Shown here: in pieces, positions 9,477-17,297 of the stretch
Layout of the letters: each line of letters opens with the position of its first letter
Numbering within the stretch: position 1 is the stretch's first letter
Source of the DNA: Haplomitrium mnioides
Taxonomy: Eukaryota > Marchantiophyta > Haplomitriopsida > Calobryales
Length of the DNA stretch: 23,371 nucleotides
Direction: 5' to 3'
NCBI GenBank assembly: GCA_049999725.1
Contig: JBNGIS010019416.1
Coordinates: forward strand, 12,283-35,653
Program-made: the position numbers and the translations under genes
The notes under the pieces: generated by a model
What the model saw: only the letters and a program-made list of their open reading frames with translations
Told to the model about the DNA's origin: nothing
Database searches by the model: none

Positions 9477-10079
9477 TGTGTTCCTGATTGATCTATTGGT
9501 GATCCAAATGCATTAATAAAATGCTTTGCTAACTTCACATTTTCATGTGGTATACTTTGATGATGGGATACAAAAGGTCCACTATGGTATTGCTCATGCA
9601 ACTTGTATGTATATGGGACTAAAGGTTCTCTGAAATGCTGCGTGCATAGCAAATTTGTTGGCTAGACTAAAGGTTCTTGAATAGCATTGTGCAACTTCTT
9701 TTCCATCATTTGGCATTGTCTTTTTGACATGAGGACTACAAGTCTTTTTTGGATTGGCAATGGCCTTTTATGGACAAAAGGTCCTTGTATTTGTTGGCTA
9801 TAGAGGACAAAAGGTCCTTTTCCCAAATTGAGGTCTTTATGGGCAAAAGGTCCTTTCTTATTCATTGTGCCTATGTGGACTAAAGGTATTTTTTTATTCA
9901 TTGTGCCTCTATGGACTTAAGGTCCATTTTCATAGTGCATATCATGAGAGACAAAAGGTATAACCTCAGAGTTTAGGCCATTAGAGACAGAAGGTCCAAT
10001 CTCAGTATTTGGGCCGCTTGGGACTAAAGGTCCATTTGCATTGTGGCTGTTCTCCCTCTGAATGTCAAATGCCATTCTT
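9477..10079 (-). repeat. Expanded RT linker built of 36-bp in-frame repeats
   Basis: Eight units with an AAAGGTCC-like core on the plus strand have GG at 9780, 9813, 9849, 9885, 9921, 9957, 9993 and 10029, so the period is exactly 36 bp over the last six intervals. Further looser copies lie at about 9575-9670. On the coding (minus) strand the units give GPFV/GPLV-type peptides of 12 residues. The block sits between the ELIS and VQILRS segments of reverse transcriptase. Copia-2 has only about 66 codons at this place versus about 201 here. Confidence 0.75.
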
Positions 10080-10680
10080 GATATGAGCTCAAGAGGTGTC
10101 TTCATAAAAATCTGGGTGTCTAGAGTGCCATATAAGTAGGCAGTGACGACGTCCATGATGTGCATAGTGAGATGGCATTGGATAGCAAATGCTATCGTAT
10201 ATATGTATGTTACAGTATCTATAATAGGTGAGTATGTGAGGTTATAATCACGTTTAGGGATTTTAGTGTACATTTGGCCACTAGTCTTGCTTTGTATTGT
10301 GTGACATCGCCTTTTGCATTGTGTTTTTGGACAAAAATAAATCTATAATCTGTCATATGCATGTCGGGAAGTGTTGGCATTACAGATCCAAATACTTGTT
10401 GTCGTATGAGAGAGTCTAGTTATGAATTTATGGTTGTCTCCCATTGGGACCAATGGGTTTTGGATTGTGCTTCTTGTATAGATAAGGGTTCAAGTATATC
10501 ATTGTTTATTGATTGTGATACAGAGAATTCGAATAGATCATCCATAGGGGTCTAGGTTCTATCCCATATGTGACCGGTATGGGAATGGTCAACTGCTATT
10601 TCATCGTTGTCAATCGCAACGTGTAACGATGTCAGAGATTTTGGTTTATTCTTTGAGCCTTTAGGTCTGCCACATTTTGC
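10080..10680 (-). pseudogene. pol: copia-1 reverse transcriptase N-terminal part with upstream GRPKGSK linker
   Basis: From 10680 downward the minus strand reads GRPKGSKNKPK, typical of the integrase to reverse transcriptase link in plant copia elements. It then reads LDSLIRQQVFGSV, FIFVQKHNAKGDVTQYKARL near 10290-10350, and after a frameshift KRDYNLTYSPIIDTVTYIY and VVTAYLYGTLDTQIFMKTPL, which includes the region of the first catalytic Asp. A stop interrupts the segment before LDSL. Homology to the corresponding part of copia-2 (22224 downward) is clear. Confidence 0.8.
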
Positions 10681-11018
10681 TTTGGGTTGTATTTCAGTGG
10701 CAGGGACGTCGACTTTTTGAAGTCGAGTTGGTGCATTGGTTGCATCAACGTGTGATTTGGTAACGCTGGTTGTATTGTTAAATGCGTCAGGTATTTTGAT
10801 TAATGTTTGTTGTAAATGGAAGAGTCGTTTGACTTCGGATTTGAATTATCCATTTCATTGATCAAAGTTTGATGGTAAGTGCTGGTGTCAGATTAAGTTG
10901 TCCTCAGGTTTGGGTTGTATAACTTTGTACTCTTGTAGCAAATATAAGAAAGAATCTTCAAAAATTGACAATTTGCAAATCGAGACCTAAACACATCAGA
11001 GGTTGAAGGTTCAAGATA
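10681..11018 (-). other. copia-1 variable region between integrase and reverse transcriptase
   Basis: No conserved domain can be read. The position corresponds to the poorly conserved integrase C-terminal extension of copia elements. I see no other feature here. Confidence 0.4.
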
Positions 11019-11650
11019 TTATATGATAGAAGCGGATTCAAAACCGATGTATATGCCTTTTTGGCATTGGGGTCCCATATTCGTTTGATGTGGTCCTAAG
11101 ATTGGGACAAAAACGATGCAGCCAAAGGTGCAAAGATGCGAGATATCTGCAGGAATTATGACTGCGAGTTGGTATAGGGAGTTATGAATGAATGCAGATG
11201 GTCTATAGCGCAGTAGGGGTGCTACGAGCATGACTGCATGTCCGTAAGCTGTGGTGGGGAGGTTGGAATTCAGAAGTAATGGTCTTGCTATTAGTTGTAT
11301 TCTCTTGATAGCAGATTCTGCAATGCCATTTTGAAAGTGTACATGTAGAACTGATATTGGATATCTATGTTGACAGATGTGCAAAAGTCGTCAAATGTTT
11401 GGGAAGAGAATTCTTTAGCATTGTCTACTCTCAGATTTCTGATTGGGTAATCAGAAAATTGTGTCGAGAGTTTTAAGATTTGGGATAGAAGATTCAGGAA
11501 GACCATGTTTTTGGTCGTGAGTAGGGATACTTGCGAGCATTTGGATGATGCATCAATGGTGACTAGAAAGTATTAGAAGGGTCCCAAAGGTGGATTGATA
11601 GGTTCACAGATATCAGCGTGGATTCTCTCGAAGAATCGTGATCGTTATTT
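11019..11650 (-). pseudogene. pol: copia-1 integrase core and C-terminal region
   Basis: The minus strand gives the DDE integrase signature in pieces. IHADICEP with the first Asp (about 11620) and LVTIDASSKCSQVSLLTT come first, then NLRVDNAKEFSSQTFDDFC with the second Asp, then FQNGIAESAIKRIQ with the catalytic-type Glu (about 11310-11340). The downstream FGCIVFVPILGP...KGIYIGFESASII block follows (11019-11130). Stops and a frameshift separate the blocks. In the live ancestor this enzyme inserted element cDNA. Confidence 0.85.
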
Positions 11651-12130
11651 TGTCGTTAGAAGGTGCGATTCTTAGTTTGCCTTGTGCGCATGCTAAGTAT
11701 GGGGCATTCAATGGCAGGGGATGCACATTCTGTGGCATGCCTTTGCTATCGTTTTTGATGTGGTAGAATATGTGTCGGCCGGAATGCCCCAAGTGAATGT
11801 GCCATGTGAGGGTTGTAGAGATTGGTGTCGTAGCGACATGATATGAGTAGATTTTGGTAGTGTACATGCCAGGTGGGGATAACAAGAATGATTCTTGTAT
11901 GTCAAAGCTTGTTGTTGTTGGACTCAAGATATGGAGGACTTTAGTGTCCTGAAAAAATCCGCTTTGAATGTGGAAACCTTTTTGTTGTATATCTCAGAAC
12001 ATGATGAGGTTTCTAGTTGTTGTAGGTGCATAAATGGCGGATTGGATATCCAGTTTGGTGTCATTTGGAAAGAGTATGGTGGCTAAACCACGTCCTTCTT
12101 CAATTTGATTGTGGCATGTTGGTGAAGAGA
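11651..12130 (-). pseudogene. pol: copia-1 pre-integrase zinc domain and end of protease region
   Basis: The block WHIHLGHSGRHIFYHIKN (around 11780) corresponds to the HHCC pre-integrase domain. The CxxC pair reads YLACAQGK, so the first Cys is replaced by Tyr, consistent with one transition. Upstream, IEEGRGLATILFPNDTKL and SAIYAPTTTRNL match the stretch after the copia protease active site, with a TGA in between. Beyond about 12130 the copia signal becomes doubtful and I could not find the protease DSG motif or gag. Confidence 0.75.
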
Positions 12131-12259
12131 GGTACAAGACTCTGAGCCTCGTCCTTCAAAAAGGAGAGGGGTAGATGTGTATGTTGTAGTATAGGGATAC
12201 GGTTCTAGAAGGAGGGTAGAGGATATGGGTAGAATCTGCAAACAATAGTAAGAAGGAAA

Positions 12260-12466
12260 ATGCAGAAGGAAAGCATTAAGGAAGAACTTGACAAAGCCTC
12301 TTACTTAATTGTGTTTGATAAAGACAAATGGATATACATAAAACTCCATCATTTAGGCAATTATTCAACTGGAACAAACAGCCGCTACTTTGAACCAGGA
12401 ATATCTATTAAGTTCTTGTTTCACTTGGTAGTCAAAAATAAATTTCTTTTTGTGATTTGGTATTGA
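12260..12466 (+). other. Unrecognised short open frame
   Basis: A 68-codon frame reads LIVFDKDKWIYIKLHHLG and FEPGISIKFLFHLVV. Composition is protein-like rather than random, but I recognise no family, and neighbouring frames are closed. It may be the tail exon of a further broken gene of the element, or chance. Confidence 0.2.
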
Positions 12467-12760
12467 AAAACATCAATTTTACGTTTGCTATCTTTTTTTG
12501 GTAAAGAAAATCGTTTTTTAGAAGTACAAATTTCATATTTTACATTGAGATTATATTTGAAAATTTTCTTTGTAATAAACACCTAGAAAACAAGCATTTT
12601 GGTTATTGAAATATTTTATTAAAACCTCATACTATTGTGAATACACTAAATTCATCAAAAATAAAATAAAACATAGACCCTTTTATGAAAAAAATTACAA
12701 GCAAACGTGAATGTCTAGTCGAGTACAGACATTAAACCAGACTTTGAGCGTTGTAGCTAT
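12467..12760. other. AT-rich stretch without recognisable content
   Basis: Long A and T runs, no coding signal in six frames and no repeat I can define. Confidence 0.4.
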
Positions 12761-12761
12761 T

Positions 12762-13105
12762 AAATCTTATGCAAGCATAGACTCCAAACTAGAACCCTTA
12801 AACCAATGCACGCATAGACTCCGAACAAGAATCCTAAAGCCTATGCGTGATTAGACTTTGAACAAGAACAATAAAGCTATGCACACATGGACTTCGAACT
12901 AGAACCCTAAAGCCTTTGCATGCCAAGATTCTAAACAAGAACCCTAAAGCTTATGCATGCATAAACTTTGAACGAGAACCCTTTGGCTTATGCGTGCATG
13001 GACTCTGAACAATAACCTTAAAGCTTATGCACGCATAGACTCCGAACGAGAACTAGAAAGCTTATGTACACATAGACTCTAAACAAGAACATAAAGCTTG
13101 AGCGG
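12762..13105. repeat. 37-bp minisatellite, nine units, each with an ATG-NNNN-CAT core
   Basis: The ATG (or TTG) of successive units lies at 12769, 12806, 12843, 12879, 12916, 12953, 12990, 13027 and 13064, a period of 37 bp with one 36. The consensus is close to TATGCACGCATAGACTCC followed by GAACAAGAACCCTAAAGC. Each unit carries the palindromic core shared with the hairpins at 14675, 16303-16593 and 19383. Two more distant relatives follow at 13125-13165. Confidence 0.85.
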
Positions 13106-13145
13106 CCAAAGATTGCAAGAGTTCATGTGCGCTTGGACTCCAAGC

Positions 13146-13159
13146 CCATGTGCACATGG
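13146..13159. repeat. Palindromic repeat core CCATG-TGCA-CATGG
   Basis: A perfect five-base stem with a four-base loop, followed by ACTCC, continuing the repeat family just beyond the 37-bp array. Confidence 0.6.
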
Positions 13160-13365
13160 ACTCCAAACCTTTCTTAGATTAGCAGTTGACTCCAAACCAT
13201 TCTTAGACTAACAATTGACTCAAGCCATTCTTAAGCGCACCAAATGGAATCGTGATGAAATGACTTGAAATGGATTGAGAGTGCAACAAGTTGAAACTTT
13301 GGCAAATAAAACTTTGTAAGAAAAATACTTTATTAATAACACAATTTGTTCAAATAGATGCTTAG

Positions 13366-13594
13366 GCTCTATCCTCCTTAGGAGGAATGGTCTCACCTAA
13401 ATCCAAAGGCTGAGCATTTGCAGCTGCTAGAGAGTTCTAGCGAGACTTTCCAGTCCCAGATATTGCGACATAGTCACGAGTAGCACCTGCAGTACCAAGA
13501 GGTGTTCCTTGTGATATGCACAAACTATTTGTGATTTAGTCACATTGGATGGCAAGGAAGCCATCATCAAAACCCTTTGAGGAATGTAGATAGA
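13366..13594 (-). other. Possible C-terminal extension of the methyltransferase gene
   Basis: Beyond the TAG that ends the clear methyltransferase frame at 13595, one minus-strand frame still looks protein-like (GTPLGTAGATRDYVAISGTG, LDLGETIPPKEDRA), with two stops, ending in TAA near 13366. Low confidence. Confidence 0.3.
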
Positions 13595-13967
13595 CTAACG
13601 TCTATCATATTCCACCCCGATGTAGTTTTGCATCAGCTTTAAAGCACAAACAAGGCCTGTGCCAGACCCAAAGCAAAGATCTAGGATCCAATCATGCTCT
13701 ATTGACAAATGGTCAATGAAAAATTTATAAAGAGCTTGTGGCTTTTGATAAACATTGATAAGAGCATCATCTCTTGGATGTTTAAGTTGGGCAAAAACCA
13801 CAAGACAACTAAAAACACTACGTATGATCTGCCGAGGAAGTCCCGTCAAAGAAGCAGGTTGCAAATTAAAAAGCCTTATGCTCCTCTTCTCTTCTTTCGT
13901 CCAATAGCCCACAACCCAATATTTGTAGGTATGTACGATTATGGGACCACCAGAATGATGAATGTTG
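13595..13967 (-). pseudogene. Methyltransferase C-terminal exon with motifs X and I
   Basis: The clear signature is QKPQALYKFF (motif X type, as in KPxxLxxxLI) followed by WILDLCFGSGTG and IGVEYD. FGSGTG is the AdoMet-binding loop and the E of GVE its ribose-contacting acid. This is the standard C-terminal end of beta-class N4/N6 methyltransferases. Upstream residues include GGPIIVHTYKYWVVGYW and VFAQLKHPRDDA. The reading frame joins in phase with the upstream exon across the 13968-14046 intron. Open across the whole exon, in contrast to the stop-rich exons before it. Confidence 0.85.
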
Positions 13968-14046
13968 CTTTTGTCCATGTAAAAAAAACAAACAAATCAA
14001 ACATTGCAACCAAAATGCAAGAAATGTAAAAACGAGAACAACTTAC
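13968..14046 (-). other. Intron, 79 nt, in the methyltransferase gene
   Basis: On the minus strand the donor is CTG|GTAAGT, followed by a T-rich tract and an AAAAG|C acceptor. Joining keeps phase 2 and links the two methyltransferase halves in frame. A TTACAG-like acceptor appears lost (ACATGG), so the exact acceptor is a best fit. Confidence 0.55.
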
Positions 14047-14600
14047 CAGATGCCATGGTCGATTGCATAACATACTTCTGAAAGGGCATCATTAACGATG
14101 TCAAATTGCTACGACAAATGTATAATAACAAAGGACCAAAAATCTGATCTTGTAATTGCCGCAAAAGATGAAACCATGTCAAAAATATCATCTTTTGAAA
14201 AGGGTTCCGAATCATCATGCTTACATTCCTTAAGGTTGTAACTGTAAGGAATATCAACAATAGCCAAAGTCAAACACCTAGGTTTCACAAGGCCCTTCAA
14301 CTGTTGAGCGTTGGCTTCCCCGTGGACTTGGTAAAAGGCCACGTTGAGACCACTGACATAAGACATTAAATCTTCTTCCTCGTCTCTCACAACTCCTTTA
14401 GTTGTAAGAGATGCAGCACCGCTTTACTGCCTTGCTCTCCACTCTCTAGCTTTTTGACAGTGGAGAAGAAAAGCTAGAGGATAGGAAACTAAGGTGGGAG
14501 CCTAGTCCTGATCTTCAAAGGCTTCTGTGACCCATGATTTTTTTTTACCTTTTGTAGCTGCCATAAATTTTTTAGCCAGCTACCATTTGAAAGTTTTGTC
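14047..14600 (-). pseudogene. Methyltransferase exon with motif IV-like DIPY
   Basis: The exon reads DKTFKW then AKKFMAATKGKKKSWV, a linker, then GVVRDEEEDLMSYVSGLNVA and CLTLAIVDIPYSYN (about 14230-14270). The last corresponds to the catalytic (D/N/S)PP(Y/F/W) motif IV, but the second residue is Ile instead of Pro. It continues KDDIFDMVSSF and QFDIVNDALSEVCYAID to the donor at 14047. Four in-frame stops (14580, 14502, 14424, 14109) break it, three of them TAG. Placement before motifs X and I gives the permuted beta-class order. Confidence 0.7.
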
Positions 14601-14730
14601 CTCATATACAGAAAGAAAAACAGAAAACATTATAGAGAGACAAAAAAATTATATGCTAGAGAGGGATATTGAATTCCATGCACGCATGGACCCAGGTCTC
14701 CATGAATGTGGTGTGAAAAGAAGAACTTAC
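14601..14730 (-). other. Intron, ~130 nt, carrying a palindromic repeat
   Basis: The donor is CTTTTG|GTAAGT at 14730. The acceptor is a pyrimidine-rich TTTCTTTCTGTATATGAG at 14601. Joining the flanks preserves phase 0. A TCCATG-CACG-CATGGA palindrome lies at 14675-14690, inside the intron. Confidence 0.6.
14675..14690. repeat. Palindromic repeat TCCATG-CACG-CATGGA
   Basis: Perfect six-base stem with a four-base loop, followed by CCCAGGTCTCCATG. The same following block occurs after the hairpin at 16550-16567, so this is a dispersed copy of the same longer repeat. Confidence 0.8.
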
Positions 14731-15108
14731 CAAAAGTTTCTTGAAGCTTGAATAGAACGCAACCATCTTGGACTCCTCAATGTGGAGATGGTGCTCCTCT
14801 CTTGCCTCCTCCCAAGTGTTGCAGTAGACCTCTGAACAAAAACTTTTCACCATAACCACCAAAACTTTTCACCATAACCACCAAAACTTTATGCCTCTTT
14901 GCATCCCGAGACATCTTGTCCATTGAAACCTCTTCGACTTCCACCCGCTTCAAAACTGAAATCTTCACCTCATCAAGAATACCCTCAAGAGACCTCCAAG
15001 GCGTCCACTTCATGTCCTCCATTCTCAGCGAGCCTTTTGGCCTTTGACCGTGTTCTTCTCCCACACAAGAAAATGCTCTCTTGTAGATCCCAAGCTCCCC
15101 ACTTCTAA
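14731..15108 (-). pseudogene. Charged linker region between ParB-like and methyltransferase parts
   Basis: The minus strand reads SLRMEDMKWTPWRSLEGILD and VKISVLKRVEVEEVSMDKMS, then, past the 22-bp duplication, EEAREEHHLHIEESKMVAFY up to the intron donor. No domain recognised; strongly charged and probably helical. The join to the ParB-like part is uncertain: a GAAGAAG|GTAACT donor at about 15143 suggests another short intron, whose acceptor I cannot fix. Confidence 0.5.
14844..14887. repeat. 22-bp tandem duplication breaking the methyltransferase frame
   Basis: TTTTCACCATAACCACCAAAAC occurs twice without change (14844-14865, 14866-14887). Twenty-two is not a multiple of three. The upstream frame (EVEEVSMDKMSRDAKRHK) and the downstream frame (CNTWEEAREEHHLHIEESK, then the donor at 14730) are in register only if one copy is discounted. 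The duplication is therefore a recent inactivating event. Confidence 0.8.
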
Positions 15109-15121
15109 ATGTGAGTTAGAA

Positions 15122-15598
15122 TCAGTTGTTCTGAGAAGTTACCTTCTTCTCAAGAGTTGACTTGGGCTTTATCTCAAGGGTTTCCAACACCAACTCCCTT
15201 TTCAATTTTTGTGATGACACCATCCCACTCTCCACAAATCTCTGATACCAATATTCAACCTTTTGAACAGAGGTCATTTCCAGCTTGTACCACTGGTTAT
15301 AATTGTCATCGATAGCAAAAATGTGGGCCTCTGTTAGTGTAAGACCGACGTAGACATAACAATTGCAGAGCAATAATGTCGGGTTCTTCGCTCGATATTT
15401 CGTGATTAATAGTTGCCTTGCTGCAACACTGTAATTGCCTCCCGCAATCTCGTAACGATACTTGTCAGGGTTCCTAATGTTGAACTCTGACTTGTCCTTC
15501 AACCCACACTTTGGGTCAACCACCACTATGAAAAAACCGTGTGCATACTTGTTAGTAAGCATTCTTTGTGCCAGAAGCTCAACAAGATCTTCATTCAA
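15122..15598 (-). pseudogene. ParB/sulfiredoxin-like domain of the methyltransferase gene
   Basis: A 158-codon open frame shows NEDLVELLAQRM, then FFIVVVDPK, then YRYEIAGGNYSVAARQLL, then VYVGLTLTEAHIFAIDDNYN and EYWYQRF. The pattern of a helix, a hydrophobic VVV strand, a YEIxxGxxxxxAAxxL turn-helix and a strand plus TxxEAxxxAxxxN helix is that of ParB N-terminal domains. The usual GExR/GNHR loop reads GGNYS here. Such domains bind, and in some cases cut, DNA or hydrolyse nucleotides, and are found ahead of phage DNA methyltransferases. The assignment rests on pattern, not on an alignment search. Confidence 0.65.
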
Positions 15599-16205
15599 TC
15601 TTTGAATCTAGAATGGACCCCAGTTGTCCATTCTAGGTTTAGGCAAATTCAAATTCTCTAGCCTTATTGTTATTGTTTTTTCATGGACTCTGCAATGCTG
15701 GATTGCAGACTCTCTTATCTTGTTCTTGTCTTCCTCAGACACTGTTTGAGGGTCCACCTGTTCCCTTTCTTGAAAAGTTTGCAACCCCTTGTGGGATTGC
15801 CTTTTTGATCTAGATGTAGGAGCCTAAGCTAGCTTTGGCTTCGAGTCTTGCCCCAAGTTGCTTGGTGATGAAGACAAGGAGGCAACAGATGATGACTTGC
15901 TGTAGATTCCAAGGGGCTGGCTCCTCCTTTATGACAGGTGCTAGTGAAAGCTTTTTCTTCTTTGCAGTCGGTTTCTTCTTTTTTGGAGCCTCAATTGGCT
16001 CAGTCTCGTTTCTTTTCTTTTGACTAAGCGGGCCTGCTATGTGAATTGAGAATGTTGCCGCCCTCGGATGTGGCACTAAAGCTTGAATATTTATGCCCTG
16101 CTTGGGCTTCAGAATCTTGATGTGGATGGCAAGTTTGATGAAGTCCCACTCAACGCGCTTTGCTTCTTTGTAGCTATCCAGGAAATTGGCGAGAAGTTGA
16201 GTGAA
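15599..16205 (-). pseudogene. Lys-rich and Ser-rich region upstream of the ParB-like domain
   Basis: The exon starts after a TTTTCAG acceptor with FTQLLANFLDSYKEAKRVEW and INIQALVPHPRAATFSIHIA. A basic tract KKKKPTAKKKK follows, likely a nuclear localisation signal, then EEPAPWNLQ. After a frameshift near 15905 a Ser-rich stretch and SRSKRQSHKGLQTFQEREQV follow, then LNLPKPRMDNWGPF. TAG codons at 15824-15826 and 15608-15610 interrupt it. The N-terminal globular part is not recognised. Confidence 0.55.
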
Positions 16206-16651
16206 CTGAAAATAAAACAAACAACAATAAGTAGATGTGTAAGACTCAACATTCATTGCGCGGAGGGACTCTAACAACATTTAGAGCGTGCATTGCACAA
16301 AGGAGTCCATGCGCGCGTGGAGGATGTGAGTCCTTGCTCGTAGGGACAGGGGAGTTCCTACGGGCAATGACTCCTTTCGTCCATGTGCGCATGGACTCCA
16401 AAGTCCATGCCTACATGGACGAATGGAGTCCAAGTGCGTATTGAACCCATGTCTCCAAGCTCGAATGGACTCCCATTATCCAAGCCCGCATGGACTCCGA
16501 AGTCCACGTGCGCATGGACGATGGGAGTCCAAGCACCAAGGACTTCGGAGTCCATGCGCACATGGACCCAGGTCTCCATGCTCACATGGACTCAATGCGA
16601 GCTACAACTTAGTAAAAAGAGAAACAAAAGAAAAAGGATTTCAGAATTCAC
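16206..16651 (-). other. Intron, ~446 nt, filled with palindromic repeats
   Basis: The donor is AGCAAG|GTGAAT at 16651. The acceptor is TTTGTTTTATTTTCAG at 16206, a textbook pyrimidine-rich site. Joining keeps phase 0 (KEDSK to FTQLL). Its middle (16303-16593) is the densest cluster of the stem-NNNN-stem repeats. Confidence 0.7.
16303..16593. repeat. Cluster of stem-NNNN-stem palindromes
   Basis: Hairpins occur at 16379-16396 (loop TGCG), 16403-16420 (loop CCTA), 16502-16519 (loop TGCG, one mismatch), 16550-16567 (loop CGCA) and 16575-16590 (loop CTCA). All have GTCCATG/CATGGAC-type stems; half-copies lie between. GAGTCC or GGACTCC flanks most stems. The stems are nearly fixed while the four loop bases vary. 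The cluster sits in an intron, so the peptide readings it gives are incidental. Confidence 0.85.
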
Positions 16652-17017
16652 CTTGCTATCTTCCTTTGCGCCATGAAGATGCTTCTCAAAAATGTCCCTC
16701 TCCTTATACTCAAAAAAATCAAATCGTTTTTGATTTGCAAAATAAAGGGTAATTGAATCTTGTGACTACACAAGCAGCCCAATATTGGCTTTCTTTCCCT
16801 CTCAGATTATGGTAATTTGGACCAGTAGACCCAAATTGAATTTTTCACCTTCACCGGCAAAAAGGTAAAGATGTTGATTAGGGTCTTTTAAAGAACAGTA
16901 AGTTACTAGCCATTGCCACTCAAGTTTTTCAGGCTCTAGAGCCTTGACAACATCCAAATACCTGTATGGCTTAGGTTGAACGAGGCGTGAAACAATTCCT
17001 TGAGATGTTATTCTCAA
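16652..17017 (-). pseudogene. N-terminal exon of the methyltransferase gene
   Basis: The frame reads GIVSRLVQPKPYRYLDVVKA, LEPEKLEWQWLVTYC and LYLFAGEGEKFNLGLLV. After TGA at 16802-16804 and TAG at 16766-16768 it reads DSITLYFANQKRFDFFEYKE and RDIFEKHLHGAKEDSK, ending at the donor. No domain recognised. No ATG precedes it after the TATA box at 17194-17201; an upstream acceptor-like TTTTTTCTATTATCTTGAG at about 17015 may mean the initiating exon has been lost. Confidence 0.5.
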
Positions 17018-17193
17018 GATAATAGAAAAAACAGGTCAATTTGGAGGTTCAAAATGAAATAAACAAAAGTTTAGAAATCACTAAAGGTTGGAAATGGCAA
17101 AAAGATTAAGGAAATGCAAAAACAACAATAACAAGAAAACAAAAACAAAAAACTGAACTCGCGACAATGGAAAGAAACTTTCCACTAGCGCTC

Positions 17194-17201
17194 TTTTTAT
17201 A
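17194..17201 (-). promoter_or_regulatory. TATA box of the methyltransferase gene
   Basis: On the minus strand CTATAAAAAGAGCGC lies about 180 bp upstream of the first readable exon. It is one half of a divergent promoter with 17289-17297. Confidence 0.5.
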
Positions 17202-17288
17202 GCTAAATTTCAAAAAATGCTTTTTCCCACGAAAAAATGATTCGCAGAGCTCTTGACACGTAGGTTCGCCTGGTGCAAAAAAAGTTAG

Positions 17289-17297
17289 TATATAAAG
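17289..17297 (+). promoter_or_regulatory. TATA box of the transposase-like gene
   Basis: TATATAAAG lies about 83 bp before the proposed ATG at 17380, followed by a C/T-rich leader typical of plant 5' untranslated regions. Only about 88 bp separate it from the oppositely oriented TATA box at 17194-17201. Confidence 0.55.

Larger units (their letters stand above)
8909..12130 (-). mobile_element. Ty1/copia retrotransposon copia-1, truncated at both ends
   Basis: On the minus strand the order is pre-integrase zinc domain, integrase, reverse transcriptase, start of RNase H, the copia order. No LTR, gag or 3' end is present. The coding trace ends exactly at 8909 against the Ty3 LTR, and fades at about 12130-12250 on the other side. 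Many stops and frameshifts show an old copy. Protein blocks correspond closely to copia-2 (19969-23371), so both belong to one lineage. Confidence 0.85.
13595..17017 (-). pseudogene. ParB-like plus beta-class DNA amino-methyltransferase gene, multi-exon, broken
   Basis: Read on the minus strand, one gene can be followed from 17017 to 13595 through at least three introns. The parts in order are an unrecognised N-terminal domain, a Lys-rich nuclear-targeting-like tract, a ParB-like domain, a charged linker, and a methyltransferase with motif IV before motifs X and I, the beta-class order. ParB-like domains fused to N6-adenine/N4-cytosine methyltransferases are known from phages and bacteria; a plant nuclear, intron-bearing version is unusual. 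The likely reaction of the intact ancestor is transfer of a methyl group from AdoMet to DNA adenine or cytosine amino groups. In-frame stops lie at 16802-16804, 16766-16768, 15824-15826, 15608-15610, 14580-14582, 14502-14504, 14424-14426 and 14109-14111. Frame breaks lie near 15905 and at the 14844-14887 duplication. No ATG was found in the leader after the TATA box, so the start is undefined. Confidence 0.75.

Noticed and set aside
16303-16593. CRISPR-like array
   Set aside because: Palindromic units recur at irregular distances without unique spacers of constant length, in a plant-type intron.
16358-16752. Frames giving MDSK/AWTPK-like peptides on both strands
   Set aside because: Translations of the palindromic repeat cluster, which sits in an intron with good splice sites.
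13595-17017. Stops read as sense (alternative code or RNA editing of TAG)
   Set aside because: Frameshifts, a 22-bp duplication and a missing start codon accompany the stops, so ordinary pseudogene decay explains them.
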